Assembly (NCBI RefSeq): GCF_008710155.1
Contig: NZ_VYPZ01000001.1
Coordinates: 62,001 to 126,000, forward strand
Source of the DNA: Sphingobium limneticum
GTDB lineage: Bacteria > Pseudomonadota > Alphaproteobacteria > Sphingomonadales > Sphingomonadaceae
Direction of reading: 5' to 3'
DNA: 64,000 bases
The translations under genes and the position numbers were made by a program. The notes beneath the pieces were generated by a model that was given only the letters and a program-made list of their open reading frames with translations, was not told the origin of the DNA and did no database searches. Positions within the stretch are counted from its first letter, which is position 1; each line of letters starts with the position of its first letter. Below are positions 26,399 through 36,744 of the stretch, piece after piece.

Positions 26399-29300
26399 TG
26401 GCCGACGACGCAGCGCCTCCGGTCATGCCGCCAACGCCGGCACCTGTGCCGCGCCGCCGCGCCTGGGACGGTCGTTGGCAACGCTGGCTGGCCGGGCTGA
26501 TCGTCACGATCCTGCTGATCGTCGCGGCGGCGGTGGCGTGGCTGGACACGAGCGGCGGCCATCGCTTCCTCGCCACCCGCATCGCCACCATCAAATCTTC
26601 CTCTGGCCTGCGCATTCATGTCGGTGCGATCGAGGGTAGCATCTATCGCAAGGCAGTTCTGCGCGACCTGATCCTGTCCGATCCCAAGGGGAAGTTTCTG
26701 GAGGCGCCCCGCGTCGAACTGGACTGGTGGCCCTTTGCCTGGCTCTCCAACCGGCTGGATATCGACCGGCTGGTGATCCCGCACGCGACCCTGCACAAAT
26801 TGCCCAAGCTGAACCCGACCGAGCGGCGCGGACCGATCCTGCCCAGCTTCGACATCCGGCTGATGCAATTTTCGGTCGGCCAGCTCGATATCACCCCCGG
26901 CGTCACCGGCCGGGTGCAGCGCGCCACCATGTCCGGCGACGCGGACATTCGCGGCGGCCGTGCGATTATCGATCTGTCCGCCCGCACGCTGGACGGCAGC
27001 GACGCGCTGACCATCGCGCTCGACAGCCGGCCGGACAAGGATCGCTTCGCCCTCGACGTCACCGTCAATGCGCCCAAGACCGGCGTGCTGGCGGCGATGG
27101 CAGGCCTGAAGCAGGACGCCAACCTGCGCATCGGCGGCAAGGGCAGCTGGAGCCAATGGGATGGCCGCCTCGCAGCCACGCTCGATGCTGCGCCGGTCGC
27201 CGACTTCACTCTCGCCGCCCGCAGCGGCGCCTATTCGGCGCGCGGCACGGTGGAGGGGAACGCGATCGCCGGCAACGGCCTGCTCCGTCGCATCGCCGCG
27301 CCGCGCCTGACCGTGCGAGCCGACGGCACGATGGTCGAGCGGGTAATCGACGGCCGCCTCTCGCTCCGGTCCGCCGCTTTGGATATGACCGCCGATGGCG
27401 CCATAGACCTGCGCAACAATGCGCTCGACAATATGCGTGTGGACCTGAAGCTGGCCCGGCCCGAAGCGCTGATCAAGACCATGCGCGGCAAGGATATCGC
27501 GGCTAAGGTCCGGCTGGATGGAGCCTTCACCGCGCTCGGCTACGAATATCTGCTCACCGCGCGGCAGATCGCCATCGAAAAGGCGATCATCAACGACGTC
27601 CGGGCCGAGGGCAAGGGCCGCGCCACCGGCAAGGGGCCGGTGCTGATTCCATTGCGGTTGCGTGCGCGCAGTCTGGACGGGCAGGGCGATCTGGTCGGCG
27701 GGATCGTTCGCAATTTCCAGCTGGATGGTGTGCTCCAACTGGACGGCCAGACAATCGTCAGCAATCCCATGCAGTTGCGATCCGACAAGCTGCGCGGCAA
27801 GCTGACGGTGATCGCCGATCTGGCGACCGGCCGCTATGATGCGGGTCTGGACGGCGCGATCAACGGACTGTTCATTCGTGGCTTGGGCGTGGTCGATCTG
27901 ACCTCCAAATTGCGCGCCGTGCCACGCAGCGATGGCGGCTTCGGCCTCAGCGGTAATGCGCTGGCGCGGGTACGGCGGCTGGACAATGATTTCCTGCGGA
28001 CGCTGGGCGGTGGCCTGCCGACCTTGCGCAGTCGGCTTGAGCTTATGAAGGATGGCCAGTTCGCGCTGTCCGACATGCAACTGACGTCGCCCCTGCTCAA
28101 TCTGACGGCGCGCGGCATACGCCATCGCGACGGGTCGCTCCATCTGGAAGGTAGCGGCCGGCACGGGCGTTACGGGCCGGTCACGCTGACGCTGGACGGC
28201 ATGATAGAGCGGCCGACCGTCGACCTGCTGCTCGCCCGGCCGATGGATGCGCTGGGCCTGCGCGATGTGCGGGCGAAGCTGATCCCGGACGCCAATGGCT
28301 ATAGCTACACCGCCAATGGCGGTTCGACGCTCGGCCCCTTCACCGCTCGGGGCGTGATCCTGCTGCCGCAGGGCGGGCAGGCGGTTGTGCGGGTCGCCAA
28401 TCTGGCCGTGTCGGGCGTCACCGCCAGCGGCGATATTCGCCCGATCGCCGGCGGGCTCGACGGTCAGCTCAGCGTCATGGGGCCGGTCACCGGCTATATC
28501 AATTTCAAGCCGATCGACGCGAACCAGCAGGTCCAGCTGAAGCTGACGGCCAGCGATGCCGCGTTCGAAGGGCCGACGATCATAGAGGTTCGGCGCGGCA
28601 CGCTGGACGGCACGATCCTGCTCGACCCAACGGGCACCACCGTTACCGCCACGGCGCAGGCGCGGGGCCTACGCGTCGGGGGTGTGCTGCTCGGCCGCTT
28701 CGCCGCCAATGCCGAACTGGTCGATGGCAAGGGCAAGATACGCGGCAGCCTGTCGGGCCAGCGCGGTCGCCTGTTCGACCTTCAGGGGGAGGCGCAGGTC
28801 GAACCCGACCGCATCCGCCTCACCGCCGCCGGCACGATCGACAAGCGCCCCATTCGCCTGACCCGCGCCGCGCTGCTGACGCGGGCGGAGGATGGCTGGC
28901 GTCTGTCGCCCGCCACGATCAGCTATGCCGGCGGATCCCTGCAACTGGCCGGCGAACTGGGTGGAGAATCGACCCATATCGAAGCGCGGATGCAGAAGCT
29001 GCCGCTGGCGCTGCTCGACATCGCCTATGATAATCTGGGTCTTGGTGGCATGGCGACCGGGTCGCTCAGCTATGTTCAGCCGCGCGGTGGGTTGCCCACC
29101 GGCAAGGCGGAGCTGCGTATCCGGGGCCTGTCCCGCTCCGGCCTCTCGCTCAGCAGTCGACCAGTCGATGTCGGCGTCAATGCCGTGTTGACCGGCGAAC
29201 GGCTGGCGACCCGCATGGTCTTCGTCGCCGATGGCAAGACGATCGGCCAGGCGCAGGCGCTGCTCAACCCGCTGGGCACGGAAGGGGGACTCGTCACTCG

Positions 29301-30594
29301 CCTCAACAGCGCGCCCTTCTTCGGCCAGTTGCGCTTCAACGGTACGGCGGACACGCTCTGGCGCCTGACCGGGGTGGAGATCGTCGATATTGCCGGCATG
29401 GTCGGCGTGTCTGCGGATATGCGCGGCACGCTGGGCGCGCCGGTCATCACCGGTAATTTCACGACCGACAATGCCGCCATCAACAGCCCCGTCACGGGCA
29501 TGCGGCTGAAGGGCGTCAAGGCGCGGGGCCGCTTCTCCGGTGCGCAACTGGTCATTTCCAGCTTCGCCGCGACCGCGCAAAATGGCGGCACCGTCAACGG
29601 CACCGGCCGCTTCACCTTCAACGGTATTGCCGGGGTCGGCATGGACCTCAGCCTGCAAGCCGACAATGCCGCACTATTGGAGCGGGACGATATCGCCGCA
29701 ACCGTTACCGGCCCCATCACCCTCAAATCCGACGGTGTGGGCGGCACGATCGGCGGTGACCTGGTCCTCAACAAGAGCCGCTTCACCATGGGCCGCGCCG
29801 CCGCCGTGGCGCAGATCCCCGAACTCAAGGTGGTCGAGGTCAACCGGCGCGGCGACGAGATCGAACGTCCTCGCACCAACGTCCCCTGGGCGCTGGCGAT
29901 CAAGGCGCGGGCGCGCAACCGTCTGACCGTCACCGGCCTCGGCCTTGACAGCGAATGGCGCGCGGACCTGGATATCGGCGGTACCGTCACCAACCCCGCC
30001 ATTGCGGGCCGGGCGCAACTGGTGCGCGGCGGCTATGAATTTGCCGGCCGTCGCTTCGAGCTGCGCGAAGGCAATATCCAGTTCGACGGCAAGGTACCGG
30101 TCAACCCGACGCTGGACATCAGCGCCGAAGCCGATGTGAGTGACCTGAGCGCCACCATCCATGTCGGCGGCACGGGCCTGAAACCCGACATCACCTTCAC
30201 CAGCGTCCCCGCGCTGCCGCAGGACGAACTGCTTTCGCGCATCCTGTTCGGCACCTCCATCACCAACCTGTCCGCGCCCGAAGCGCTGCAACTCGCCTCT
30301 GCCGTCGGATCGTTGCAGGGCAATGGCGGCCTTGATCCGATCAACGCGGTGCGCAAGGCAGCGGGCCTCGACCGGCTGCGCATCATCGCCGCCGACCCGA
30401 CGCAGGGGCAGGGTACGTCGATCGCGGCTGGCAAATATCTTACCCGCAAAACCTATGTCGAACTGATCACCGACGGTCAGGGCTACAGCGCCACCCGCAT
30501 GGAATATCAGGTCACGCGCTGGCTATCCCTGCTGGCGGCCATCTCCACCCTCGGGCGCGAAAGCGCCAACGTACGTATTTCCAAGGATTATTGA
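26398..30594 (+). CDS. tamB: Translocation/assembly module protein TamB (DUF490)
   Basis: A 1398-residue AsmA-like protein spanning the periplasm between the inner membrane and TamA. One transmembrane helix near residues 33-52 ([19 protein letters not shown]) follows a Pro-rich cytoplasmic tail. The rest is repetitive beta-taco sequence, and the last 400 residues form the DUF490 domain, with [33 protein letters not shown] and [14 protein letters not shown]. Members are proposed to carry phospholipids to the outer membrane. It is directly followed, after one base, by sdaA. Confidence 0.94.
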   Translation: MADDAAPPVMPPTPAPVPRRRAWDGRWQRWLAGLIVTILLIVAAAVAWLDTSGGHRFLATRIATIKSSSGLRIHVGAIEGSIYRKAVLRDLILSDPKGKFLEAPRVELDWWPFAWLSNRLDIDRLVIPHATLHKLPKLNPTERRGPILPSFDIRLMQFSVGQLDITPGVTGRVQRATMSGDADIRGGRAIIDLSARTLDGSDALTIALDSRPDKDRFALDVTVNAPKTGVLAAMAGLKQDANLRIGGKGSWSQWDGRLAATLDAAPVADFTLAARSGAYSARGTVEGNAIAGNGLLRRIAAPRLTVRADGTMVERVIDGRLSLRSAALDMTADGAIDLRNNALDNMRVDLKLARPEALIKTMRGKDIAAKVRLDGAFTALGYEYLLTARQIAIEKAIINDVRAEGKGRATGKGPVLIPLRLRARSLDGQGDLVGGIVRNFQLDGVLQLDGQTIVSNPMQLRSDKLRGKLTVIADLATGRYDAGLDGAINGLFIRGLGVVDLTSKLRAVPRSDGGFGLSGNALARVRRLDNDFLRTLGGGLPTLRSRLELMKDGQFALSDMQLTSPLLNLTARGIRHRDGSLHLEGSGRHGRYGPVTLTLDGMIERPTVDLLLARPMDALGLRDVRAKLIPDANGYSYTANGGSTLGPFTARGVILLPQGGQAVVRVANLAVSGVTASGDIRPIAGGLDGQLSVMGPVTGYINFKPIDANQQVQLKLTASDAAFEGPTIIEVRRGTLDGTILLDPTGTTVTATAQARGLRVGGVLLGRFAANAELVDGKGKIRGSLSGQRGRLFDLQGEAQVEPDRIRLTAAGTIDKRPIRLTRAALLTRAEDGWRLSPATISYAGGSLQLAGELGGESTHIEARMQKLPLALLDIAYDNLGLGGMATGSLSYVQPRGGLPTGKAELRIRGLSRSGLSLSSRPVDVGVNAVLTGERLATRMVFVADGKTIGQAQALLNPLGTEGGLVTRLNSAPFFGQLRFNGTADTLWRLTGVEIVDIAGMVGVSADMRGTLGAPVITGNFTTDNAAINSPVTGMRLKGVKARGRFSGAQLVISSFAATAQNGGTVNGTGRFTFNGIAGVGMDLSLQADNAALLERDDIAATVTGPITLKSDGVGGTIGGDLVLNKSRFTMGRAAAVAQIPELKVVEVNRRGDEIERPRTNVPWALAIKARARNRLTVTGLGLDSEWRADLDIGGTVTNPAIAGRAQLVRGGYEFAGRRFELREGNIQFDGKVPVNPTLDISAEADVSDLSATIHVGGTGLKPDITFTSVPALPQDELLSRILFGTSITNLSAPEALQLASAVGSLQGNGGLDPINAVRKAAGLDRLRIIAADPTQGQGTSIAAGKYLTRKTYVELITDGQGYSATRMEYQVTRWLSLLAAISTLGRESANVRISKDY

Positions 30595-30595
30595 T

Positions 30596-31990
30596 GTGAC
30601 GAAGAGCGCGATCGACGCGGCCACCGCGATCAGCGTGATGGACCTGTTCACCATCGGCATCGGCCCGTCCAGTTCGCATACGGTGGGGCCGATGCGCGCC
30701 GCGCTGATGTTCATGGACACGCTGCCGCAGACGCCGGTTCGGGTGCAGTGCGAATTGTTCGGATCGCTGGCGCTGACCGGACGGGGCCATGCGACGGATA
30801 GCGCCATCCTGCTCGGCCTGTCGGGCTATCGTCCCGAAAGCGTCGATCCCGATGCGATCGGGTCCATCCTGGCGGCGATCCGCACCGATGGCCGCATTCG
30901 GGCGGGCAGCGCCGTGGATCACTGGCTGCCGTTCGAGGAAGCGCGTGATCTCCTCTTCCACATGGGTGATTTTCTGGAAGCGCACAGCAACGGCATGCGC
31001 TTCACCGCCTGGCTGGACGGGCGTGACGATCCGATCGTACGCGACTATTATTCCATCGGCGGCGGCGCGGTGCTGCCGGGTGTAGTGCCGGTCAGCGATG
31101 ACGCGCCGCTCGGCCATAATGTCGTCCAGCCCTGGCCCTTCTCCTCCGGCGCGGAAATGCTGGCGCAGGGCGACGTCAGCGGCCTGTCGATCGCGACGCT
31201 GGTGCTGCGCAACGAAGGCGCCTGGCGGGTGCAGGCGGAAACCGAAGCCTTCCTGGACAATGTCATCGACGCCATGAGCGCGTCGATCGACCGGGGCCTG
31301 ATGCAGGAGGGGCTGCTGCCCGGCGGCCTCAAGGTCCGCCGTCGCGCTCGCGCCATTCATCAGCGGCTGCGCTTGCAGCAGGACGCGCTCGGTCCCGCCC
31401 AGATTTTCGAATGGGTCAGCCTGTTCGCGCTCGCCGTGAATGAGGAGAATGCGGCCGGCGGTCGCGTCGTCACCGCCCCCACCAACGGCGCGGCGGGCGT
31501 CATCCCGGCGGTGCTGCATTATTATCGCCGCTTCGTGCCCGGCGCCGACCGGGACGGAGAGCGTCGCTTCCTGCTGACTGCCGCTGCGATCGGCTTCCTC
31601 TACAAGAAGCGCGCTTCCATCTCCGCTGCCGAAATGGGCTGTCAGGGCGAAGTCGGCGTGGCCTGCTCCATGGCCGCTGCCGGTCTTGCCGCCGTCCTGG
31701 GGGGCACCAACACGCAAGTCGAAAATGCCGCGGAAATCGGCATGGAACATAATCTCGGCCTCACCTGCGACCCGATCGGCGGCCTCGTGCAGATCCCCTG
31801 TATCGAGCGCAACACGATGGGCGCGGTAAAAGCGATCAACGCCGCCTATCTCGCGCTCCAGGGTGACGGGCGCCACATCGTCAGCCTGGACGCGGTGATC
31901 GAAACCATGCGCCAGACAGGTGAAGACATGGCCAGCCGCTACAAGGAGACATCGCTGGGCGGATTGGCCGTCAATGTCGTGGAATGTTGA
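30596..31990 (+). CDS. sdaA: L-serine ammonia-lyase, iron-sulfur type
   Basis: Deaminates L-serine to pyruvate and ammonia with a 4Fe-4S cluster; 464 residues is full length for the single-chain form. The N-terminal beta domain has the signature [20 protein letters not shown]; the catalytic domain has [38 protein letters not shown] and [16 protein letters not shown], which supply cluster cysteines. The start is GTG at 30596 with AAGGA upstream. It begins one base after the tamB stop, which suggests co-transcription with tamAB despite unrelated roles. Confidence 0.94.
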   Translation: MTKSAIDAATAISVMDLFTIGIGPSSSHTVGPMRAALMFMDTLPQTPVRVQCELFGSLALTGRGHATDSAILLGLSGYRPESVDPDAIGSILAAIRTDGRIRAGSAVDHWLPFEEARDLLFHMGDFLEAHSNGMRFTAWLDGRDDPIVRDYYSIGGGAVLPGVVPVSDDAPLGHNVVQPWPFSSGAEMLAQGDVSGLSIATLVLRNEGAWRVQAETEAFLDNVIDAMSASIDRGLMQEGLLPGGLKVRRRARAIHQRLRLQQDALGPAQIFEWVSLFALAVNEENAAGGRVVTAPTNGAAGVIPAVLHYYRRFVPGADRDGERRFLLTAAAIGFLYKKRASISAAEMGCQGEVGVACSMAAAGLAAVLGGTNTQVENAAEIGMEHNLGLTCDPIGGLVQIPCIERNTMGAVKAINAAYLALQGDGRHIVSLDAVIETMRQTGEDMASRYKETSLGGLAVNVVEC

Positions 31991-32173
31991 AAATCGTTCC
32001 GTCGCTTCATCGTCCGTTCGGCACGGTCGCACGGCGAATGGAGCCAATTTCGTGACATTAATGGCACAGAATCAAGCGTTTATCTGAGGTTCATGAAACA
32101 AAGGCGGCCGCTCCCGGCTTGAGCGTCTCACCCCCTGAGAGAGGGGAGAGAATGTTTGAACGGAGTATCTGTT

Positions 32174-32827
32174 ATGCGTAAGTTGATGGTCGCAACCCTC
32201 TTGGCCGGCGCCACCGTGGCCACTCCCGCTTTGGCGCAGGATGTCGGCCCGACCTTCACCGGCCCGCGTGTCGAAGCCATCCTTGGCTATGACCGCACGG
32301 GTGCTGGCAGCGACGTGGACAATGATAATGGCAATGACGATCAGAAGATCGACGGCCTGCTCTACGGCGTCGGCGCCGGCTATGACGTCAATCTCGGCAG
32401 CGCGGTCGTCGGCGTTGAAGGCGAATGGACTAACTCGACCTCCAAGAGCAGCCGCCGCGACTATACCGACCAATTCGGCTTCGGCCGCGTAAAGCAGGGT
32501 CGCGACCTCTATGTCGGTGCGCGTGCCGGTATCCTGGCCGATCCCGCCACGCTCGTCTATGTGAAGGGCGGCTATACCAACACGAAGCTGAACGTGTTGG
32601 CCGGCAACACCAATGAAAGCACCGACGAGGCCTTCAAGCTGAACGGCTGGCGGATCGGCGCGGGCGTGGAGCGCGCGATCAACGCCAACACCTTCGCCAA
32701 GGTCGAATATCGCTATTCCAAATATGAAGATGCCAAGCTGCGCTTCGCAGACGGGGCGACGACCAGCGAATTCGGCATCGACACCGACCGTCATCAGGTG
32801 GTCGGCAGCGTCGGCTGGCGCTTCTAA
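32174..32827 (+). CDS. Outer-membrane beta-barrel protein (OmpA/Omp25-like porin family)
   Basis: A 217-residue small barrel protein with signal peptide MRKLMVATLLAGATVATPAL-AQ. Alternating strands such as GLLYGVGAGYDVNLGSAVVG, DLYVGARAGILADPATLVYV and AKVEYRYSKYEDAKLRF end in VGSVGWRF, the C-terminal Phe typical of outer-membrane barrels. This resembles the immunoreactive Omp25/Omp31 and surface-antigen families. The ATG at 32174 has GGAG at 32162-32165. A leader hairpin (TCTCACCCCCT at 32126-32136 with AGGGGAGAGA at 32142-32151) lies 23 bases upstream and may control the mRNA. Confidence 0.85.
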   Translation: MRKLMVATLLAGATVATPALAQDVGPTFTGPRVEAILGYDRTGAGSDVDNDNGNDDQKIDGLLYGVGAGYDVNLGSAVVGVEGEWTNSTSKSSRRDYTDQFGFGRVKQGRDLYVGARAGILADPATLVYVKGGYTNTKLNVLAGNTNESTDEAFKLNGWRIGAGVERAINANTFAKVEYRYSKYEDAKLRFADGATTSEFGIDTDRHQVVGSVGWRF

Positions 32828-32837
32828 ACCGCCAAGA

Positions 32838-32911
32838 TCCGTTCGTTTCGAGCGCAGTCGAGAAACGGGAAGCGCTGTTTTGGCCGCTTCTTGACAGGCT
32901 CGCAACGAACG
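32838..32911. repeat. Interspersed inverted repeat, copy C
   Basis: Starts TCCGTTCGTTTCGAGCGCAG and ends GCTCGCAACGAACG, with outer arms CGTTCGTT (32840-32847) and AACGAACG (32904-32911). It shares arms with copies at 4581 and 18250 and the GACAGGCTC core with copy A. Follows the outer-membrane protein gene. Confidence 0.75.
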
Positions 32912-32922
32912 AAGCTGTTGGT

Positions 32923-32955
32923 AAAAGGGGTCGGTCTTCGGATCGGCCCCTTTTT
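32923..32955 (+). terminator. Intrinsic terminator after the outer-membrane protein gene
   Basis: AAAAGGGGTCG (32923-32933) pairs with CGGCCCCTTTTT (32944-32955), with one G-T wobble and a short loop, and is followed directly by T residues. Oriented to end transcription from the barrel protein gene. Confidence 0.8.
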
Positions 32956-33013
32956 CCGTTCATCCGCCTATCCCCTCTATCAGTACGCGTGCAGGCCTGT
33001 TATTGACATTCAT

Positions 33014-33430
33014 GTGAGTAACGCGATTCCCCACCGCTTCCCGATCGGCATCGATCCGACCGACATCGACTTCATGGGTCATGTCAACAATGCCAGCTAC
33101 CTGAAATGGGTGCAGGAGGCGGTGCTGGACCATTGGCGCGCGCTGGCCCCATCCGAAGCGGTCGCCCAGCATCTCTGGGTCGCGCTCAAGCATGAAATCA
33201 CCTATCGCAAGCCTACCTTTCTGGACGACGATGTCATCGCCACCGTGCTGCTGGAAAAGGTCCAGGGCGCCCGCGCTTTCTACGAAACGGTCATCCGCCG
33301 TGGCGAGGAAGTACTGGCCGAAGTCAAATCCAGCTGGTGCTGCATCGACGCGAGCAGCCTGCGTCCCGCTCGTCTGACGCGAGAGGTGATCGACCGGTTC
33401 TTCGTCGGCGATGGCAACGCGAACGCCTGA
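33014..33430 (+). CDS. Acyl-CoA thioesterase, hotdog fold (4HBT family)
   Basis: A 138-residue hotdog thioesterase. The signature FPIGIDPTDIDFMGHVNNAS (residues about 10-29), with the catalytic Asp and the GHVNN-x-x-Y loop, is that of the 4-hydroxybenzoyl-CoA thioesterase / YbgC family. Later parts are ALKHEITYRKPTFLDDDVI and EVKSSWCCIDASS. The start is taken as GTG at 33014; the frame is open further upstream but runs through the terminator and repeat. Substrate unknown. It converges on the LysR gene. Confidence 0.88.
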   Translation: MSNAIPHRFPIGIDPTDIDFMGHVNNASYLKWVQEAVLDHWRALAPSEAVAQHLWVALKHEITYRKPTFLDDDVIATVLLEKVQGARAFYETVIRRGEEVLAEVKSSWCCIDASSLRPARLTREVIDRFFVGDGNANA

Positions 33431-33462
33431 TGGGCGTCGGTTTTTAGACACGGCGAGGGTTA

Positions 33463-34374
33463 CTAGAGGATCGACGGTGGTGAAAGCGCGCTGACAAGTG
33501 CGTCGACCGTCGCACGTACGCGCGGTGTCATGTCTCTCGTTTCCAGCCATATGACATGGATCGGCAATCTGGGCTGTTGCAAATGGGGGAAGATCGAGAT
33601 GAGCTCTCCGGAGCGCAGCTGATCTGCAACCAGCCAGGCGGGCAGTTGGGCAATCCCCATTCCGGCAACCGTTGCAGAGGCGATGGCGTCGAAACTCGCA
33701 AATCGATGCGATCCTCTCACCACGGTCCGTTTGACCGCTCCGTCCCCATCCAGGAATAGCCAGGGATCTTCACGCCCCTCACGCAGATGCGTGATCGCGC
33801 GATGATTGCCAAGTTCGTCGGCCTCGGTCGGAATATCCCGGGCCGCACAATAAGATGCCGCAGCGCAGATAAGCAGGTCCTGCTCGCCCAATTTCCTGGC
33901 GATCAACCCGCTGCTGTCTGGCAAGTGGCCGATACGAACGGAGAGATCATATCCTTCTTCCGCCAGATCGACGATCCGATTGTCGAAACTGACGTCCAGG
34001 TTGAGCAACGGATATCGGTTCGCCAAATCCAGGAGGGCAGGTATCACCCTTTTGCGACCGAACAATTCGGGCAAGTTGATGCGCAGCGTGCCTGACGGCG
34101 ATGCTTTTCGATCCGCAAGCGCGGCCTCGGCACTGGCCAGTTCGGCCAACGCGCGCAGGCAGCTTTGATAATAAGCACGGCCTTCATCCGTCAGGCTGAG
34201 ATGCCGGGTGGTCCGGAAGAAAAGTTTTACGCCCAGCCTATATTCCAGCCGCGCGATCGCCTTGCTGACAGCCGATTGGGACAGTCCCAGCCGCTCGGAC
34301 GCCTTGGCGAAACTGCCGGACTGTTCCGCCTGCACGAAGGCCCGAATACCATTTAGCCGTTCGCTGGAGATCAT
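33463..34374 (-). CDS. LysR-family transcriptional regulator
   Basis: A 303-residue regulator with the N-terminal winged helix (RAFVQAEQSGSFAKASERLG, then LSQSAVSKAIARLEYRLGVK at residues about 28-47) and a C-terminal effector domain resembling the CrgA-like subgroup (SGTLRINLPELFGRKRVIPA, DLSVRIGHLPDSS). It is divergent from the SDR gene 118 bases away, the classic LysR-target arrangement, so it probably controls that SDR. The ATG at 34374 (MISSERLNGI) gives the standard length; an upstream extension is unlikely. Confidence 0.9.
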   Translation of the reverse strand: MISSERLNGIRAFVQAEQSGSFAKASERLGLSQSAVSKAIARLEYRLGVKLFFRTTRHLSLTDEGRAYYQSCLRALAELASAEAALADRKASPSGTLRINLPELFGRKRVIPALLDLANRYPLLNLDVSFDNRIVDLAEEGYDLSVRIGHLPDSSGLIARKLGEQDLLICAAASYCAARDIPTEADELGNHRAITHLREGREDPWLFLDGDGAVKRTVVRGSHRFASFDAIASATVAGMGIAQLPAWLVADQLRSGELISIFPHLQQPRLPIHVIWLETRDMTPRVRATVDALVSALSPPSIL

Positions 34375-34492
34375 CGTATTCTCGAAATTATGTCCTGATG
34401 ATCGGGAATTGATACCCGAAACCAGACGAAATTTCCATGCTATCTGAAGGTCCATATTCCGGGTCAAAACCCGCCTATTTGGAGCCTATGCC

Positions 34493-35209
34493 ATGCCACT
34501 TGCAAACAAACGCGCGATCATTATCGGTGGTGGCAGCGGCATCGGCCTGGAGGTAGCGCGCCAGGCGATTGCTCAGGACGCCCATGTGGTGATCGGTGGC
34601 CGCAACGAGGCGCGCCTCGCTACAGCGCTCTCCGAACTGGGAAGCTGCGCTAGTGCGCACCCCGTCGATACGTCGGACAAGCCGTCCATCCGCGCCTTTT
34701 TCGATCGGGTGGGTGCGTTCGATCACCTCTTCATATCCGCAGCCAGCTACACGCTCGGGCCGATCGACCAGATCAGCGATGAAGACGCCGAAAGCCCGTT
34801 TCGCTCGAAATTCTGGGGCCAATATTGGACCGTGCGCGATGCGCTCCCCTATCTCGCGCCTGACGGGTCGATCACGTTGATGGCAGGTGCGGCAGGCGCG
34901 CGGCCGATCAAGGGCATTCCAGCCTATGTCGCCTGCAACAGCGCGATCGAGGGGCTGGCGCGCGCATTGGCGGTCGACCTGTCGCCCATCCGCGTGAACT
35001 GCATATCGCCAGGCACCATCGACGGCCATTTATGGAGGCAGCGCCCTGCCGAAATCCGTGAAGCAGCCTTTGACAGCTACCGGGACATGTCCGTTGTAGG
35101 ACGCCCCGGAACCGAAAAGGAAGTGGCTTCAACCGTTCTATTTTTGATGCAGAACGGCTTCGTCACGGGCTCGACCCTGTATCCCGACGGTGGCTTCGTG
35201 TTGCGATGA
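34493..35209 (+). CDS. SDR-family oxidoreductase lacking catalytic Ser and Lys
   Basis: A 238-residue short-chain dehydrogenase. The NAD(P)-binding motif GGGSGIG (12-18) and the VIGGRNEARL stretch with Arg37, typical of NADP preference, are intact. The active-site Tyr145 is present in GIPAYVACNS, but the Lys four residues later is Asn149, and the usual Ser before it falls in LMAGAAG (129-135), which has none. ISPGTIDGHLW and a C-terminal DGGFVLR complete the fold. I recall an atypical SDR subgroup with this pattern; activity may be altered or lost. Probably the LysR target. Confidence 0.85.
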   Translation: MPLANKRAIIIGGGSGIGLEVARQAIAQDAHVVIGGRNEARLATALSELGSCASAHPVDTSDKPSIRAFFDRVGAFDHLFISAASYTLGPIDQISDEDAESPFRSKFWGQYWTVRDALPYLAPDGSITLMAGAAGARPIKGIPAYVACNSAIEGLARALAVDLSPIRVNCISPGTIDGHLWRQRPAEIREAAFDSYRDMSVVGRPGTEKEVASTVLFLMQNGFVTGSTLYPDGGFVLR

Positions 35210-35214
35210 TGATC

Positions 35215-35243
35215 TGCCCGGACCATCTGCGCAGGTCCGGGCA
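35215..35243 (+). terminator. Hairpin after the SDR gene
   Basis: Perfect 10-bp stem TGCCCGGACC / GGTCCGGGCA with a 9-base loop, 6 bases after the SDR stop. It lacks a following T-run, so it may be a weak or Rho-assisted terminator between convergent genes. Confidence 0.5.
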
Positions 35244-35359
35244 TGGCAGAGGCGATGAGAGCAGGGCTACCCTCGCGATCCAGCCGGCTTTGCGATCGGG
35301 CATCGATATCCGCCCCCAGCTGCCGGCGTCTGGGGGCCGAACTTGTATGCCCGCGGCTG

Positions 35360-36730
35360 TTAGCGCCTGATGGCGGGGCTATGGTCGATCCGCGCAGCGG
35401 AAAAGCGATTGCGCGGTCGCGCAAGGCCCAGATTGTCCCGCAATGTCGGCCCCTCATAATCGGTGCGAAACAGCCCGCGCCGCTGCAATTCGGGTATGAC
35501 TTGCTCGACGAACCGGTCCACTGATCCGTGCAGGTCCGGGAACATGATATTGAACCCATCGGCCGCCCCGGCACGGAACCAATGTTCGAAATCGTCCGCA
35601 ATATCCTGCGCGCTGCCAAAGAGGATACGATGGCCTCCTGCCACCATCTTGCGCAGCAATTGACGAACCGTCGGCTGCTCGCGTCGGATCAGATCTATTA
35701 CTAATTGCTGTCGGCTTTTATGCGTGTTCGTCACCGGGATGACGGAGGGCAGGACGATCGGTTCGTCCAGATCCAGCGTCCACAGGTCGATGCCGATATT
35801 GACGAAATGCGAAATTCCCTTGAGCGTCGATATCGGGTCGAGTAAATCCTGTAATGCCTCATAACGGGCACGGGCGTCCGGCGCGCTGTCGCCGACATAG
35901 ACGGATACGCCCGGCAATATTCGCACATCCGCGCGTTTGCGCCCATATCTGGCCAGCCGCGCGGTGACGTCTGCGTCGAAAGCCTCCGCCTCTTCGATCG
36001 TCTGCGCGGCGGTAAAGATCAGTTCCGCTGTACGCGCGGCCAGTTCGCGGCCGTCGTTGGAGGAGCCGGCTTGGGCGATTACCGGATAGCCTTGCACCGG
36101 CCGTGCGGAATTGAGTGGTCCCTGGACCGAAAAATGGGCGCCCTTGTGGTTCAGCAAGTGCATCTTGTCCGGGTTGGACCAGATGCCGTTCGCCTTGTCC
36201 TGAACGAACGCATCGTCTTCCCAACTATCCCACAGGCCGGTGATGACGTCGAAAAATTCCTCCGCTCGTTCATAGCGTTTGGCATGAAGCAAATGATCGT
36301 CCCGGTTGAAATTTTCGCCGCCGCCCAGCGACGTGACGAGGTTCCAACCGGCACGCCCTTCGCTGAGATGATCGAGCGAGGCGAGCCGCCGGGCGAGCGT
36401 ATAGGGTTCGTTATAGGTGGTATTGGCGGTGCTGATGAGGCCGATCCGGCGCGTCACCACCGCCAAGGCGGGAAGAAGGGTCAACGGATCCCAGCGCATT
36501 CCCTGCGCGCTTCGTGCCAGCGATTTCGGGTCCAGTTCGGGCACGGCAACGCTGTCGTTGAGGAAAATCGCATCGAACAATCCTTCCTCCAATTTCTGCG
36601 CTACCCGCGCGTAAGGAGCAAAACTGCGGGATGCGTCTTCGTCCACCTCCGGCAGGCGCCAACTGGCATTGTGCGAGCCATGGCCCGACAGGAAAGCGCC
36701 GAGTTTGAGCGTGCCGGAGTGGTGGGCCAT
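35360..36730 (-). CDS. FMN-dependent monooxygenase (NtaA/SnaA/DszA-type LLM family)
   Basis: A 456-residue luciferase-like flavin monooxygenase. The family oxidises C-S or C-N bonds with FMNH2 supplied by a separate reductase (DszA on sulfones, NtaA/EmoA on aminocarboxylates). Seen here are LKLGAFLSGHGSHNASWRLP, TTYNEPYTLARRLASLDHLS, GRAGWNLVTSLGGGENFNRD, RYERAEEFFDVITGLWDSWE and PVIAQAGSSNDGRELAARTA. A strong SD, AAGGAGAAAC, precedes the ATG at 36730. It is the last gene of the aldolase / binding protein / TonB-receptor operon, 14 bases after the receptor. The substrate is not identifiable; no flavin reductase gene is in the window. Confidence 0.88.
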   Translation of the reverse strand: MAHHSGTLKLGAFLSGHGSHNASWRLPEVDEDASRSFAPYARVAQKLEEGLFDAIFLNDSVAVPELDPKSLARSAQGMRWDPLTLLPALAVVTRRIGLISTANTTYNEPYTLARRLASLDHLSEGRAGWNLVTSLGGGENFNRDDHLLHAKRYERAEEFFDVITGLWDSWEDDAFVQDKANGIWSNPDKMHLLNHKGAHFSVQGPLNSARPVQGYPVIAQAGSSNDGRELAARTAELIFTAAQTIEEAEAFDADVTARLARYGRKRADVRILPGVSVYVGDSAPDARARYEALQDLLDPISTLKGISHFVNIGIDLWTLDLDEPIVLPSVIPVTNTHKSRQQLVIDLIRREQPTVRQLLRKMVAGGHRILFGSAQDIADDFEHWFRAGAADGFNIMFPDLHGSVDRFVEQVIPELQRRGLFRTDYEGPTLRDNLGLARPRNRFSAARIDHSPAIRR

Positions 36731-36744
36731 GCCTGTTTCTCCTT

